From JANJUO01 sp942492935 (GTDB lineage: Bacteria; Bacteroidota; Ignavibacteria; Kapaibacteriales; UBA2268): DNA of 64,000 nt. A program made the position numbers and the translations under genes. Positions 43,633-53,052 of the stretch are shown piece by piece (within the stretch, counting starts at the first letter, position 1; each line of letters opens with the position of its first letter). The notes under the pieces were generated by a model. It saw nothing but the letters and a program-made list of their open reading frames with translations, was not told the DNA's origin and did not search any database. Location of the stretch: assembly GCA_942492935.1 (NCBI GenBank), contig OW818654.1:372001-436000 (forward strand), written 5' to 3'.

Positions 43633-45348
43633 TTACAAATTTTGCAATGCAAATTTATATGTAGAAAAGGTAATCAGAGCGTCAAGTTCATTTAAATGAT
43701 TGAAATCATTTTTTGAATATTCATCAATTAATGAATTTATTTTATTTTGATTTAAAATATTTTTTTCACTCGCCTTAATTGTTGATATAATATCTAAGAA
43801 CAATTCTTTTTTACTTTGATAAAAATTCTTAGTTTCCTCATCTTTGTAAGTCATTTTTAGTATTTTAGCAAATCTTAACCAAAATTTACCTAATGTTTGA
43901 TTAAAGCCGAAAGGATAATAAAAATTATGTTTTATTAATGGGAATTTACTTAAAACTTTTGCGTTATTTCTGATATAATTTTTATATGCTTTAGCATCAG
44001 TTCTATCTTTTACGGGTATTGCAATCCCTGATTGTAACGTGTGAGTAAAATTGAACGGACAATAATTAATTAAATTATCATCAGAAATTGTTTGTTCATA
44101 ATGAACAAAATTAGGATATTTGATGCGGATACCAAACAAATCTAACCAATTATCAAATTCTATGTTATCTAAATCAGGCATTGAATCAATAAGAATTTTT
44201 AATTTATGATTTGTGTTACTTTTAATTTGATTTTGAAAATCATTATTAAAAAAAGAGATTGATTTTTTAAAGAAAAAAGAATCAATTATTTCTTGAGTAT
44301 TCTTATTTTTAAAATATCTGAAACCAATCAAAGATGCAAGATTAAAATAACCACGTCTTCCAAATTCACCAATTCCTCCATCAAGTAAAAAATAATTATT
44401 GTCGGCAATTGATTTTATATGAGATTTTTGAATTATCTCACTTAGTGAATTTTGCATTTGATTCTTTAAAGAATAATCATTAATCATTTTATAAGAAATT
44501 GAATCGTAGTTTTCAGAAAAATTAAGATTTGTATAATTAAAGCCAATTTTCTTTGCAATTTTTTTTGAAATTATATTATCAGGATGATTAGGATTACCAA
44601 AACTAAATAAGTCAGGTGTTTTATTCATTTTCAAAGCAATAGCAAGTAAATATCGTGAGTCAATTCCCCCTGATAAAGCAACTGCTATATTTTTATTTTT
44701 AAATTCAAGATTTAAGGCACTTTCATTTAAACTATGGAATTCGTTTGGTGTATTTTTAGTTAAAGAAAGTACAAAACTATTTCTCTTTATTTGCAATGTA
44801 TTATTATTTCGATTAATTACTGCAAATGAGCCAGCTCCATATCTGTCAATTTTATCGAAAATTGAACTTTGGTCTAACTGATTATTCAGATAAATACGAG
44901 ATGACAAATTGAAATAATCAATTTCTTTGATGCCTGAATACTTGATTATTAATTCCAATGAACTTGAAAAAATATGCGATGATTTATGATTAAAATGATA
45001 AAATTGTCTGATACCCAATAAATCATTATAAATTTGAATATTGTCGTTATCCCAATTAATTACTGTATAATGGCCTGAAACTTCTGTTCTGAATTTATCA
45101 ATTTCAGTTACTTTACTTGCAAGTTCTTCGCTTTCAATTAGTTTATAGTTATTATTAATGTTGGAAATTGGCAAACCACAAAAGATGTAGCCATTGTTTC
45201 CGAAATTGCAATTAAAAAGGGGTGCTAGTCCTTTTCCAAGAATGTATAGGTTCTCTTCTTCGTATTTTTCGAAATCAGATATTGCATTTTCAACTAATTT
45301 TATTCTATTTGTATCAATTCGTCCTGATATAGCAAAAAAAATGCTCAT
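43633..45348 (-). CDS. asparagine-synthase-like protein with degenerate glutaminase domain
   Basis: 571 residues from ATG 45348, which has an AGGAGGAGTA ribosome-binding site. Residues ~1-210 look like a class II glutamine amidotransferase domain, but the catalytic Cys2 is replaced (MSIFF), so glutaminase activity is not expected. Residues ~215-571 hold the ATP-pyrophosphatase domain with PP-loop SGGIDS at 226-231. Relatives include Asn synthetases and lasso-peptide cyclases. It lies directly downstream of a TonB-dependent receptor gene. An amide-forming modification enzyme is a possible role. Confidence 0.8.
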   Translation of the reverse strand: MSIFFAISGRIDTNRIKLVENAISDFEKYEEENLYILGKGLAPLFNCNFGNNGYIFCGLPISNINNNYKLIESEELASKVTEIDKFRTEVSGHYTVINWDNDNIQIYNDLLGIRQFYHFNHKSSHIFSSSLELIIKYSGIKEIDYFNLSSRIYLNNQLDQSSIFDKIDRYGAGSFAVINRNNNTLQIKRNSFVLSLTKNTPNEFHSLNESALNLEFKNKNIAVALSGGIDSRYLLAIALKMNKTPDLFSFGNPNHPDNIISKKIAKKIGFNYTNLNFSENYDSISYKMINDYSLKNQMQNSLSEIIQKSHIKSIADNNYFLLDGGIGEFGRRGYFNLASLIGFRYFKNKNTQEIIDSFFFKKSISFFNNDFQNQIKSNTNHKLKILIDSMPDLDNIEFDNWLDLFGIRIKYPNFVHYEQTISDDNLINYCPFNFTHTLQSGIAIPVKDRTDAKAYKNYIRNNAKVLSKFPLIKHNFYYPFGFNQTLGKFWLRFAKILKMTYKDEETKNFYQSKKELFLDIISTIKASEKNILNQNKINSLIDEYSKNDFNHLNELDALITFSTYKFALQNL

Positions 45349-45503
45349 TACTCCTCCTGACTTTAGAGATTGTCTGAAAATTAAAAGTTCAAATAACAAG
45401 CAAGGATGCTTGTTACACTATTACGGTGTTAATAAATTAGGTCAAAAATCTTTCTTTGACAAATTATTTTGCAAAACTTACTTTTTAGACTATATCGCAA
45501 AAT

Positions 45504-47903
45504 CTAAAAATTTACAGTTAAGTTTAACCCAATTGTCAATGGTTCAACAATCATACTGGTCTTCATTATATAACTAAATTTATCCTCTTTCGACCCGGTA
45601 TCGTATTTAACCCTTCGGTTATTTGTCAAATCAACCAAATTCATTCCGAAAATAGTCAAATAAATTGATTCAAAGGGATTAAATCTTATTGATGCGTTCA
45701 ATCTGAAATCAGTACCAAAAGTATCATATTTCTCAATTAATTCAATTACTTTTTGTTTTTCTTCACTTAATAATGCATTTGGGAGAGAATTTCTCATCAT
45801 TTGAAGACCATCTTGAGAACCCTCAAAATTCCAATAAATTCGAGAATCAATATGGAATAAAATTTCATCAATAATTTGAAAATTCATAATTAATTTGGTT
45901 GTATGATTAGATAAATTATTCAAATCATTTCCAACGCCTACATATTTTGGAAAAGGCAAAGTACTATCGGCAGGAGCTAATTCTTTATAAAAGTCAGAAT
46001 AACTAATACCTGATTCAAATACTCCCGGCTCCAATTTCCAACTTAACTGCTTTATAAATGAATGATTGAAAATAATATCAATAAAATCATTATGATAACG
46101 ACTTTCAAATTCAACTCCAAATAATTTCAAATTTCCAGATAGAATTGTACTTCTTATTGGGTCTTTCCAAGTTAAAATATCTACATCACTATAAAAAAGT
46201 GAAAGATTTGCAACAAAGTTCTCATTCAATAATCTTGTAATGATTAATTCAATATTATCTAAATTTTCAGTGTTTGGTTCCACCCCTTTCAAATGCTGAA
46301 TTAATAATTCTTCGGCAGTATTCATCCTAACACTACGCTGAGCTATCAATTTCAAATAATAATAATCTTGCAAACCCCAAATTAATGCAATTCTTGGAGA
46401 AAACATCAATGTAGAATAATCATCTTTATCTAATCTACCAGATAATAAAAGAGTAATATCATTATTTAGTTTATAATTTGCTTCAGCAAAAAATGATATG
46501 GTATTTGTACTCCAACCATTTCCTACAAAATAAGTATCATTTGAATCTGTACCAAAGAAATCAAAGTATCCGTAAGCAGGTGAATTCTTATCGCTGAGAA
46601 TGTTCCAATTATCACCAAATCTAAAATATCCATCTTCACTAAACCAGCTCTTTCCCCAGTAATTGTAAGAATATTCAAAACCAACCGCATAAGTAAAATC
46701 AACATTAAAATCTTTAGTTAGTAACATTCTAAGCTGTAATTCTGATTCAGAACCTTCAAAATATTTGTTTCTTAAACTATGTCTATCCCTTAACATTAAC
46801 ATAATACTTGAATCTTTAGGAGCATATTGTTCGGGATGAACTTGAATATAATCTTGACTTCTGCTGTTATTTTCTGAATCAAAACTTAGTAAAGTATTCA
46901 AATTGAAATTATTTCCCAAATCCATTTTATTATCTAAAGCTAAAACAAATTGTTCATTGCTGGCAGTATTAAAATTGAATGGCTCGCTAAGTGTAAATAA
47001 ATCTGGGAAAGGTAAATAACCTGTTTGTGTAGCAAATTTTATTGTAATACCATTTAGTGTTGTACCTGCTTTAGTATATCTTGTCCAAATACTTGTATTA
47101 TTACCAATATCAAATTGTAAATGTGCTTTTATTTGTGGTTTGTTATATGTATCATAGAATAAATCTTGAAATTGAATATCGTCTTCCGTTACTCCTAAAT
47201 CATAAGTTTTAAATGTATTAGCAATATAATATCCTTTCTCAGGATTATAACCCTTGCTGCTTATTACACTGGCAAATGCGTATAAATTAATATCTTCAGT
47301 TAAGGATTTATTAATTGATAAATTACCACCAAAAGATTGATATGGATTGTAATTTCTTAAATTAAGTTTGTAACCATCTTGACTTGAATATTTTTTGGTT
47401 GTAATATTTATAACAGCTTCTACCGCACCGGGACCATATATTACTGAACCAGGTCCACGTATAATCTCTATTTGTTCAATATCTGAAATATCCCAATTTT
47501 CTAATTCAGAGGTTGCACCATTTCTTGCTTTGAAATTCATATTTTTCCCATTAACAAGAAGAAGAATTTTATCATTTCTCTGATTAATCAAACCTCTTAT
47601 GCCAATATGGGGGCTATCATAATGATTCATCCAAATTGCGGCAGGAACAAATACTTCAATCAAATCGTAAAGATTTCTCGCTGGAGTTAATGCAATATCC
47701 TCACTTGTGATAACAGTAATTGAAGCTGGTGCTTTAATTTTGTCTATTCCGGTAAAAGAACTCGATACTACTTTAATATTCATCATTTCTTCGATGGACA
47801 TATTATAGAAAGCATCTGTATTATTAAGGTTAGTTTGTGAGTTTGCGATATTGAAATACCCCAAAACTACCGCAAACAAAATTATATATTTAATTAATTT
47901 CAT
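45504..47903 (-). CDS. TonB-dependent receptor
   Basis: 799 residues from ATG 47903 (signal peptide ending NIANSQ); a longer in-frame start at 47930 is less likely. The plug domain covers ~45-165 (ASITVITSEDIALTPARNLY, PHIGIRGLINQRNDKILLLV, RGPGSVIYGPGAVEAVINIT). A ~620-residue 22-strand-type barrel follows, ending IGLNLTVNF with terminal Phe. There is no CarboxypepD-like N-terminal extension. The substrate is unknown. The Asn-synthase-like gene follows 155 bases downstream and may be cotranscribed. Confidence 0.93.
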   Translation of the reverse strand: MKLIKYIILFAVVLGYFNIANSQTNLNNTDAFYNMSIEEMMNIKVVSSSFTGIDKIKAPASITVITSEDIALTPARNLYDLIEVFVPAAIWMNHYDSPHIGIRGLINQRNDKILLLVNGKNMNFKARNGATSELENWDISDIEQIEIIRGPGSVIYGPGAVEAVINITTKKYSSQDGYKLNLRNYNPYQSFGGNLSINKSLTEDINLYAFASVISSKGYNPEKGYYIANTFKTYDLGVTEDDIQFQDLFYDTYNKPQIKAHLQFDIGNNTSIWTRYTKAGTTLNGITIKFATQTGYLPFPDLFTLSEPFNFNTASNEQFVLALDNKMDLGNNFNLNTLLSFDSENNSRSQDYIQVHPEQYAPKDSSIMLMLRDRHSLRNKYFEGSESELQLRMLLTKDFNVDFTYAVGFEYSYNYWGKSWFSEDGYFRFGDNWNILSDKNSPAYGYFDFFGTDSNDTYFVGNGWSTNTISFFAEANYKLNNDITLLLSGRLDKDDYSTLMFSPRIALIWGLQDYYYLKLIAQRSVRMNTAEELLIQHLKGVEPNTENLDNIELIITRLLNENFVANLSLFYSDVDILTWKDPIRSTILSGNLKLFGVEFESRYHNDFIDIIFNHSFIKQLSWKLEPGVFESGISYSDFYKELAPADSTLPFPKYVGVGNDLNNLSNHTTKLIMNFQIIDEILFHIDSRIYWNFEGSQDGLQMMRNSLPNALLSEEKQKVIELIEKYDTFGTDFRLNASIRFNPFESIYLTIFGMNLVDLTNNRRVKYDTGSKEDKFSYIMKTSMIVEPLTIGLNLTVNF

Positions 47904-48180
47904 ATAATTACAATAATATCTTCTAATCAAACAACTGCAAATATATTAAAAATATTATTATAAAATCAAGAAATAATTGTTGTTGTAAAATGAAAATTGA
48001 GAAATATGATAATAATGGTTACTGTTATATCCTTTTTATTTATTGTAAATTTGCTTGTACGATAATTATTGAAATAGAATTGCTTTTACAAATAAAAATA
48101 TTATTAAATTCATTGAAAATTCCATCTGGATTGCTTACTCAGCCTTTTAGCAATAAAATATTTGTTATTTTGTAAAATGA

Positions 48181-48386
48181 CTTTGAAATTCCCATAGGGA
48201 ATTAATGTTTGTAACAGAAGAAACCCCATCCTAACCTTCCCCAAGGGGAAGGAATATATGTAAAGTCCTCCCCTTGGGGAGGATTTAGGTGGGGTTTAAA
48301 TATTCAATCCCACTGGGATTGTTGGACTTAGGTGAATTTAATTTGTTACAAACATTTAATCCCTAACGGGATTATCAAGGAATTTC
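48181..48386. repeat. dispersed repeat R1, copy G, with R2 insert
   Basis: R1 ends (GAAATTCCCATAGGGAATTA ATGTTTGTAAC; AATCCCTAACGGGATTATCA AGGAATTTC) with an R2 core at about 48223-48297. Confidence 0.8.
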
Positions 48387-48548
48387 TTTTTTTTATTTTT
48401 CAACTTATTCCAAATTTACTTTTGTTAATTTATGTAACATAGCAAATTGGAAATTATATAATGGCTGAATAGTCATCATTTGATTTAGAGTTTATGATAA
48501 TGACAAAATAACGAGGACTTTTGTTCTACTATGGCAATATAATTGAAA

Positions 48549-48912
48549 ATGGGGCTGTCTCAATAGGTGTCATTCTGAAGAATAGAACAAATATATTTAA
48601 AAAATATGCTAAATGACACAAAAAAAAGAATTGTAGTCATTGGTAGATTGTTTCAGAACCCTCAAAGTAGAATTAATTCAAATCCCCCTTTCCCCCTTTA
48701 TTAAAGGGGGATTAAGGAGGATTAAGGAGGATTTCCTTCATCCTAAATTAATTGGAACTTCCTCAAAAGTCGTCATACTGATGCAAGGAAAATAGTTGTC
48801 ATTCTGAACTTGTTGTAGAATCCATTTCGCACTAAGTTGTTGAAATATATTTAAATTTCTCACAACCCTCAAAAATGAAAACAACTAAAAAAACCTTTTG
48901 AGACAGCCCCAT
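48549..48912. repeat. R3 copy 2 inside a longer element with terminal inverted repeats
   Basis: R3 (about 48569-48800) is enclosed by ATGGGGCTGTCTCAA at 48549 and TTGAGACAGCCCCAT at 48898-48912, which are exact reverse complements. The ends resemble IS termini. There is no ORF inside, so it is MITE-like. Confidence 0.8.
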
Positions 48913-48967
48913 ATTTTCATAAATTAGTACTTGTTGTACTATTTCTTGCATACAAATTCAAATTGAA

Positions 48968-50053
48968 TTATTTGTTATTATTATAGAATTCAACCATAAA
49001 TTTGCCTAAAGCTTCTGCTGATTCAAGTGGGAGTGCATTGTAAGTAGAAGCTCTAATTCCACCAACTGAGCGATGTCCTTTTAAACCAACCATATTCAAT
49101 GCTTTAGCTTCTTTTACAAATTTTTCTTCAAGCTCAACAGTTGGTAAATTCCAAGAAATATTCATCAATGAACGGTCTTCTTTTACTACAACGTGTCCTT
49201 TATAGAAATCACTATATTGGTCGATTACATCATAAATAAAAGCTGCTTTCTTTTCGTTATGAATTCTCATTGCATCTAATCCGCCTACTTTTTGAATCCA
49301 TTTCATTGTGCGATGGAATGCGTAAATAGGTAAGCAAGGAGGTGTATTGAATAATGAATCATTTTCAATATGAGTCTTATAATTCAACATTGTTGGCACT
49401 TTTTCACGTGCTGCTTCCAACCAGCTTTTTTTAATTACAACGATAGTAACGCCTGATGGTCCGACGTTCTTTTGTGCACCAGCATAAATCAAATTACATT
49501 TAGCAAAATCATAAGGTCTTGATAAGAAATTTGAAGACATATCAGCTACTAATGGCACATTTCCTGTTTCTGGAAGAGTTTTCCATTCAGTTCCATAAAT
49601 TGTATTATTTGTAGTGATATGTACATAGTCAGCATCTGGCTTAAAATCCCATTCTTTTGGAATTTGGTTAAATTTTGTTTCTTTTGAAGAAGCAGCTATA
49701 TGAGCATTGCCAATAAAAGCAGTTTCTTCGTAAGCTTTCTTCGCCCATACGCCTGTAACAACATAGTCTGCAGATGTTTTAAGGAAATTATAAGGAACCA
49801 TCAAAAACTGAAGACTTGCACCGCCTCCAAGGAATAATACAGAATATTCATCAGCTGATAAGTTCATAATAGAAAGTAAATCTGCTTGTGCTTCTTTTAT
49901 CATCGCATCAAATTCTTTTGAACGGTGGCTTATTTCCATTATACCCATGCCAGTACCGTTAAAATCTAAAACTGCTGCTGCTGTTTCTTGAACTACGTCA
50001 ACTGGTAGTACCGCTGGACCTGCATTAAAATTATGTGCTCTTGTCATTTTCAT
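48968..50053 (-). CDS. serC: phosphoserine aminotransferase
   Basis: The 361-residue PLP enzyme converts 3-phosphohydroxypyruvate to phosphoserine in serine synthesis. Features are HNFNAGPAVLPVDVVQETAA at the N-terminus, EISHRSKEFD, LFLGGGASLQFLMVPYNFL, the PLP lysine in IYAGAQKNVGPSGVTIVVIK, and GHRSVGGIRASTYNALPLES near the end. Length and motifs are normal. A start two codons later (MTRAHNF) is possible. No serA or serB is adjacent. Confidence 0.96.
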   Translation of the reverse strand: MKMTRAHNFNAGPAVLPVDVVQETAAAVLDFNGTGMGIMEISHRSKEFDAMIKEAQADLLSIMNLSADEYSVLFLGGGASLQFLMVPYNFLKTSADYVVTGVWAKKAYEETAFIGNAHIAASSKETKFNQIPKEWDFKPDADYVHITTNNTIYGTEWKTLPETGNVPLVADMSSNFLSRPYDFAKCNLIYAGAQKNVGPSGVTIVVIKKSWLEAAREKVPTMLNYKTHIENDSLFNTPPCLPIYAFHRTMKWIQKVGGLDAMRIHNEKKAAFIYDVIDQYSDFYKGHVVVKEDRSLMNISWNLPTVELEEKFVKEAKALNMVGLKGHRSVGGIRASTYNALPLESAEALGKFMVEFYNNNK

Positions 50054-50377
50054 TTACTCCTAAATAAGAGATATTATTAATAAATTTATGATTATCCTAA
50101 ATTAACCATAAATAAAAAAGCAAAATTAAGATAATTAAAAGAAATTCACAAATTATATTATTCAATTCATTCTTAAAGCTACACTAAATAAGAAATTGTG
50201 TTCACAATAATTAAATAATTCATATACTAATACCAAGTTGCTTTCAAGGATAAAATCTATAAACACTTAAATTTTATTATTGAGGAACAGAAACACTCAG
50301 TCCGTCATATCGAACAAAGTGAGAAATCCAGTTTCCATGTCATTCTGCACTTGTTTCAGAATCCATCTTCGTATTAT

Positions 50378-50600
50378 GTCATTCTGAAGTGCGGAACAAA
50401 TATATTTAAAAAACATGCAAAATGACAATATTAAAATACATTGTAGTCATTGGTAGATTGTTTCAGACCCTCAATGTAGAATTAATTCAAATCCCCCTTT
50501 CCCCCTTTATTAAAGGGGGATTAAGGAGGATTTCCTTCATCCGAAGTTTATTGGAACTGCCTCAAAAGTCGTCATACTGATGCAAGGAAAAAAGTTGTCA
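50378..50600. repeat. dispersed repeat R3, copy 3
   Basis: Same order as copy 1: GTCATTCTGAAG..GGAACAAATATATTT, AAATCCCCCTTTCCCCCTTT, CCTCAAAAGTCGTCATACTG ATGCAAGGAAAA. Preceded by a GTCATTCTGCACTTGTTTCAG AATCC unit. Confidence 0.85.
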
Positions 50601-50867
50601 TTGGTAACTCCGTTCAGAAACCATATTTTTATTACGCTACATTTGTGGCTTTTATATGTTAATTTTCAATGTTTTTTCACAACAACTCTCTTTTTTTCGA
50701 TAGAAATTCCCATTTTCCACAAAAATAGATTTATTAAAAAATATTTAGAAAGTGTTTGGAAATTAAAATTATTCTTTTTAAGTTACAATTGGAAACAGAG
50801 CAAAATATAAAAATGTTTCTGTAAACAAATAATTTACAATATTTTTTTAATTTTCGGAGTATTTATT

Positions 50868-50987
50868 ATGATTACATCAAAATCATCAAATCAACGTAAG
50901 TATATATATATATATATACTTAGCTTAATTATGGGTTATAATATGTATGCCCAAACACCAATTAATCTAATTGGAGGTACTTTATGA
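50868..50987 (+). CDS. short leader-like ORF with a (TA)9 tract, coupled to the next gene
   Basis: A 39-residue frame (MITSKSSNQRKYIYIYILSL then IMGYNMYAQTPINLIGGTL) follows CGGAGTATTTATT. It resembles a signal peptide ending near MYAQ. Bases 50901-50918 are (TA)9 and encode YIYIYI. The stop TGA overlaps the next gene's ATG (ATGA), and the SD of that gene (GGAGG) lies inside it. It may be a translated leader or the remnant of a longer exported protein. Confidence 0.45.
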   Translation: MITSKSSNQRKYIYIYILSLIMGYNMYAQTPINLIGGTL

Positions 50988-52402
50988 AAAAGATAATTTT
51001 ATTTAGCGTTTTATTTTTAACTGCAGTTTTGCTTTATTCTACACCAAAAATTGATTGTAATGGCAATACACCTCTATGCGAAACAACTGAATGGCAATCT
51101 GCCGAATCCTACTATTTTAAATTAAATGACTGTTGGGTAACAGTATCATTTTCAGTAATGAGCTGTTGCTCGGGTAGTAATCCTTGCGAGTATATTATAG
51201 ATATACAACAGGTAAGAACAATAGGACCATGTGGATTAACTGATGATGAAATCAAATCAGCTGCATTTAAGTTTGCTTTATCAAAAACATACGAAATACT
51301 TGACATACCACCATTTATGTTAAAAACTTTCCATATTAAGATACCTAAATGTCAAGGAAGCACTACCTTTAATTACTTTGGATATTCAATTAAAACTTTA
51401 AATGCTTGTGGAACAGATTGTTGCCTTTCTGAACTACATGTTGTAAATTTGGGTGATAAAATATCCATTGTTAATCAAATACCTTATGCTAATATACCAT
51501 CTCAATGTCCAACAGGACCAACAGGTGAACTATGTAGTTATTCATGCGGGATAATTGAATTTGGAACAACTTTACCAATTGATATTTATCCATACAATAC
51601 CGTTGATGTTTGCGAAGCGGATTGTTTTTGGCGTTTAGATGGAAATGATAACGTTACTGAATCAAATTTCATAGGACCTACAAATGGGCAGGATTTTGTT
51701 ATTAAAACCAAAAATTCTGTAACTGGTACATTAATGGAAAGAGTTAAAGTAGATGCGGATAATCAAATTGATTTCAAGTTAAATGCTTGGAACGATTTGC
51801 CTCAAATTACTTTTGATGCTGATATAAATGCCTCGCCTTCATTACATGACCCGACAATAAAAATTTATAGACATACTGGTTTTGTAAACAGTCAGGGTAA
51901 GTTAACTGTTACACCTTGGTGGATATCTGTTAATGGTCTAAATGGAACAAATGGATGGGGAGCATTCAATATATGGTCATCACATTCATTAAATCCCGCA
52001 CCTTCGGTTGGTGAAGAAGATGCAAATATGGATAAAGTTTTTACCATACTACCTAATGGTAATGTTGGTATTGGTGTAATTGAACCAAGACAAAAATTAG
52101 TTGTTAATGGTATGATTTGTGCAAGCGAAGTGCGTGTTACTCTCGGTGGAGAACCATGCTATTGGCCCGACTATGTATTCAATGACAATTACCAGCTTCA
52201 AAGTTTAGAAGAAATCGAAAGCTTTGTAAAGAAAAATAAGCATTTACCAAACATACCATCTGCATCTGAAGTTGCTAAAAATGGGGTAGAAATTGGCGAT
52301 ATGCAAGCAAAATTACTCCTAAAAATTGAAGAACTCACACTACACCTAATTGAACTCAAAAAAGAAAATGAAGAAATTAAAAAGTTATTAAAGAAGGAAT
52401 AG
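50984..52402 (+). CDS. exported cysteine-rich protein with tail-fibre-type C-terminal region
   Basis: The 472-residue protein has a signal peptide at residues 1-19. An N-terminal cysteine-rich region (~20-210) includes CWVTVSFSVMSCCSGSNPCE. A central beta region follows, and the C-terminus is the Bacteroidota 'tail fibre' segment: GNVGIGVIEPRQKLVVNGMI, LQSLEEIESFVKKNKHLPNI, GVEIGDMQAKLLLKIEELTL, then a short coiled coil (ELKKENEEIKKLLKK). Such ends form trimers in surface adhesin-like proteins. It is first main gene of a three-gene operon, four bases before a lipoprotein gene. Confidence 0.75.
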   Translation: MKKIILFSVLFLTAVLLYSTPKIDCNGNTPLCETTEWQSAESYYFKLNDCWVTVSFSVMSCCSGSNPCEYIIDIQQVRTIGPCGLTDDEIKSAAFKFALSKTYEILDIPPFMLKTFHIKIPKCQGSTTFNYFGYSIKTLNACGTDCCLSELHVVNLGDKISIVNQIPYANIPSQCPTGPTGELCSYSCGIIEFGTTLPIDIYPYNTVDVCEADCFWRLDGNDNVTESNFIGPTNGQDFVIKTKNSVTGTLMERVKVDADNQIDFKLNAWNDLPQITFDADINASPSLHDPTIKIYRHTGFVNSQGKLTVTPWWISVNGLNGTNGWGAFNIWSSHSLNPAPSVGEEDANMDKVFTILPNGNVGIGVIEPRQKLVVNGMICASEVRVTLGGEPCYWPDYVFNDNYQLQSLEEIESFVKKNKHLPNIPSASEVAKNGVEIGDMQAKLLLKIEELTLHLIELKKENEEIKKLLKKE

Positions 52403-52406
52403 GAGA

Positions 52407-53024
52407 ATGAGAAAATTTATAATAACCATACTTCTAACAAGTATGTTCCTTATTAGCGGATGTGGGAAGGATGATGATGACGAGAATTCGCTTACATCCC
52501 CTTCAACAAATGGAAAAGGTACTCTGTCTTTCCTTCTTGATGGAATAGTGTGGAGACCAAAGACAATATCAACTTTTCCATTCCAATCATCGCATGGTAT
52601 GGAAATTACTCCAATCGAATACGATACTAATAGTAGAAATAAGGCAAATGAGTTACTATTAATTAGTATTGGAGGAAATCAATATGATAAAAATCATATT
52701 TTTATAATTAAAATTGATAGTGTTTTATACGAGGGAAAATATAAAATAAAAGAAGCATTGTTCTCAATGGGGTTTGACCAAATTTATAACAGATTTGATA
52801 CATTAAGTAGTTCAAATTTTGCTAATATAACAAAAATCCACCGTGTTTATAAACCGGCTCATGTTGACCAATTCAATGTATTATATTGGGGAGGATATAC
52901 GGAGGAATCTTATGTTAGCGGAACATTTTCTGTGACGTTAAAAAATAAGAACGGTAATGGTGATTCAGTTGTTATAACTGACGGTAGATTTGATTTAAAA
53001 AATACATCATATTCAGATTATTAA
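52407..53024 (+). CDS. lipoprotein, DUF6252-like
   Basis: The 205-residue lipoprotein has lipobox LISGC at residue ~19 followed by an acidic GKDDDDEN linker, which in Bacteroidota often directs surface exposure. The body (GTLSFLLDGIVWRPKT ... LLLISIGGNQYDKN ... SGTFSVTLKN..GDSVVITDG RFD) matches the general pattern of DUF6252 'A.vdG..W.a ... G.f......' proteins. The function is unknown. It lies between the tail-fibre-type gene and the lipase-like gene, spaced 4 and 28 bases. Confidence 0.7.
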   Translation: MRKFIITILLTSMFLISGCGKDDDDENSLTSPSTNGKGTLSFLLDGIVWRPKTISTFPFQSSHGMEITPIEYDTNSRNKANELLLISIGGNQYDKNHIFIIKIDSVLYEGKYKIKEALFSMGFDQIYNRFDTLSSSNFANITKIHRVYKPAHVDQFNVLYWGGYTEESYVSGTFSVTLKNKNGNGDSVVITDGRFDLKNTSYSDY

Positions 53025-53052
53025 TAAATTACAAACAAACAAAGGAACAAAC

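Noticed and set aside
45349..45503. RiPP precursor peptide between the TonB receptor and Asn-synthase-like genes
   Set aside because: No ATG-started frame of useful length exists on the minus strand there; only a small AACAAGCA/TGCTTGTT hairpin.
45194..45577. Plus-strand 127-residue open frame across the Asn-synthase/TonB receptor junction
   Set aside because: It lies antisense to two well-supported genes and shows no protein features.
47990..48175. Plus-strand 61-residue open frame upstream of R1 copy G
   Set aside because: AT-rich composition, no ribosome-binding site, and no recognisable features; probably chance.
50580..50810. Plus-strand 76-residue open frame
   Set aside because: It begins inside the R3 repeat, has no family features, and its start sequence is repeat-derived.
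50984..52402. Prophage tail-fibre gene
   Set aside because: The C-terminal region is of the type common in chromosomal Bacteroidota surface proteins; the signal peptide and lack of phage genes argue against a prophage.
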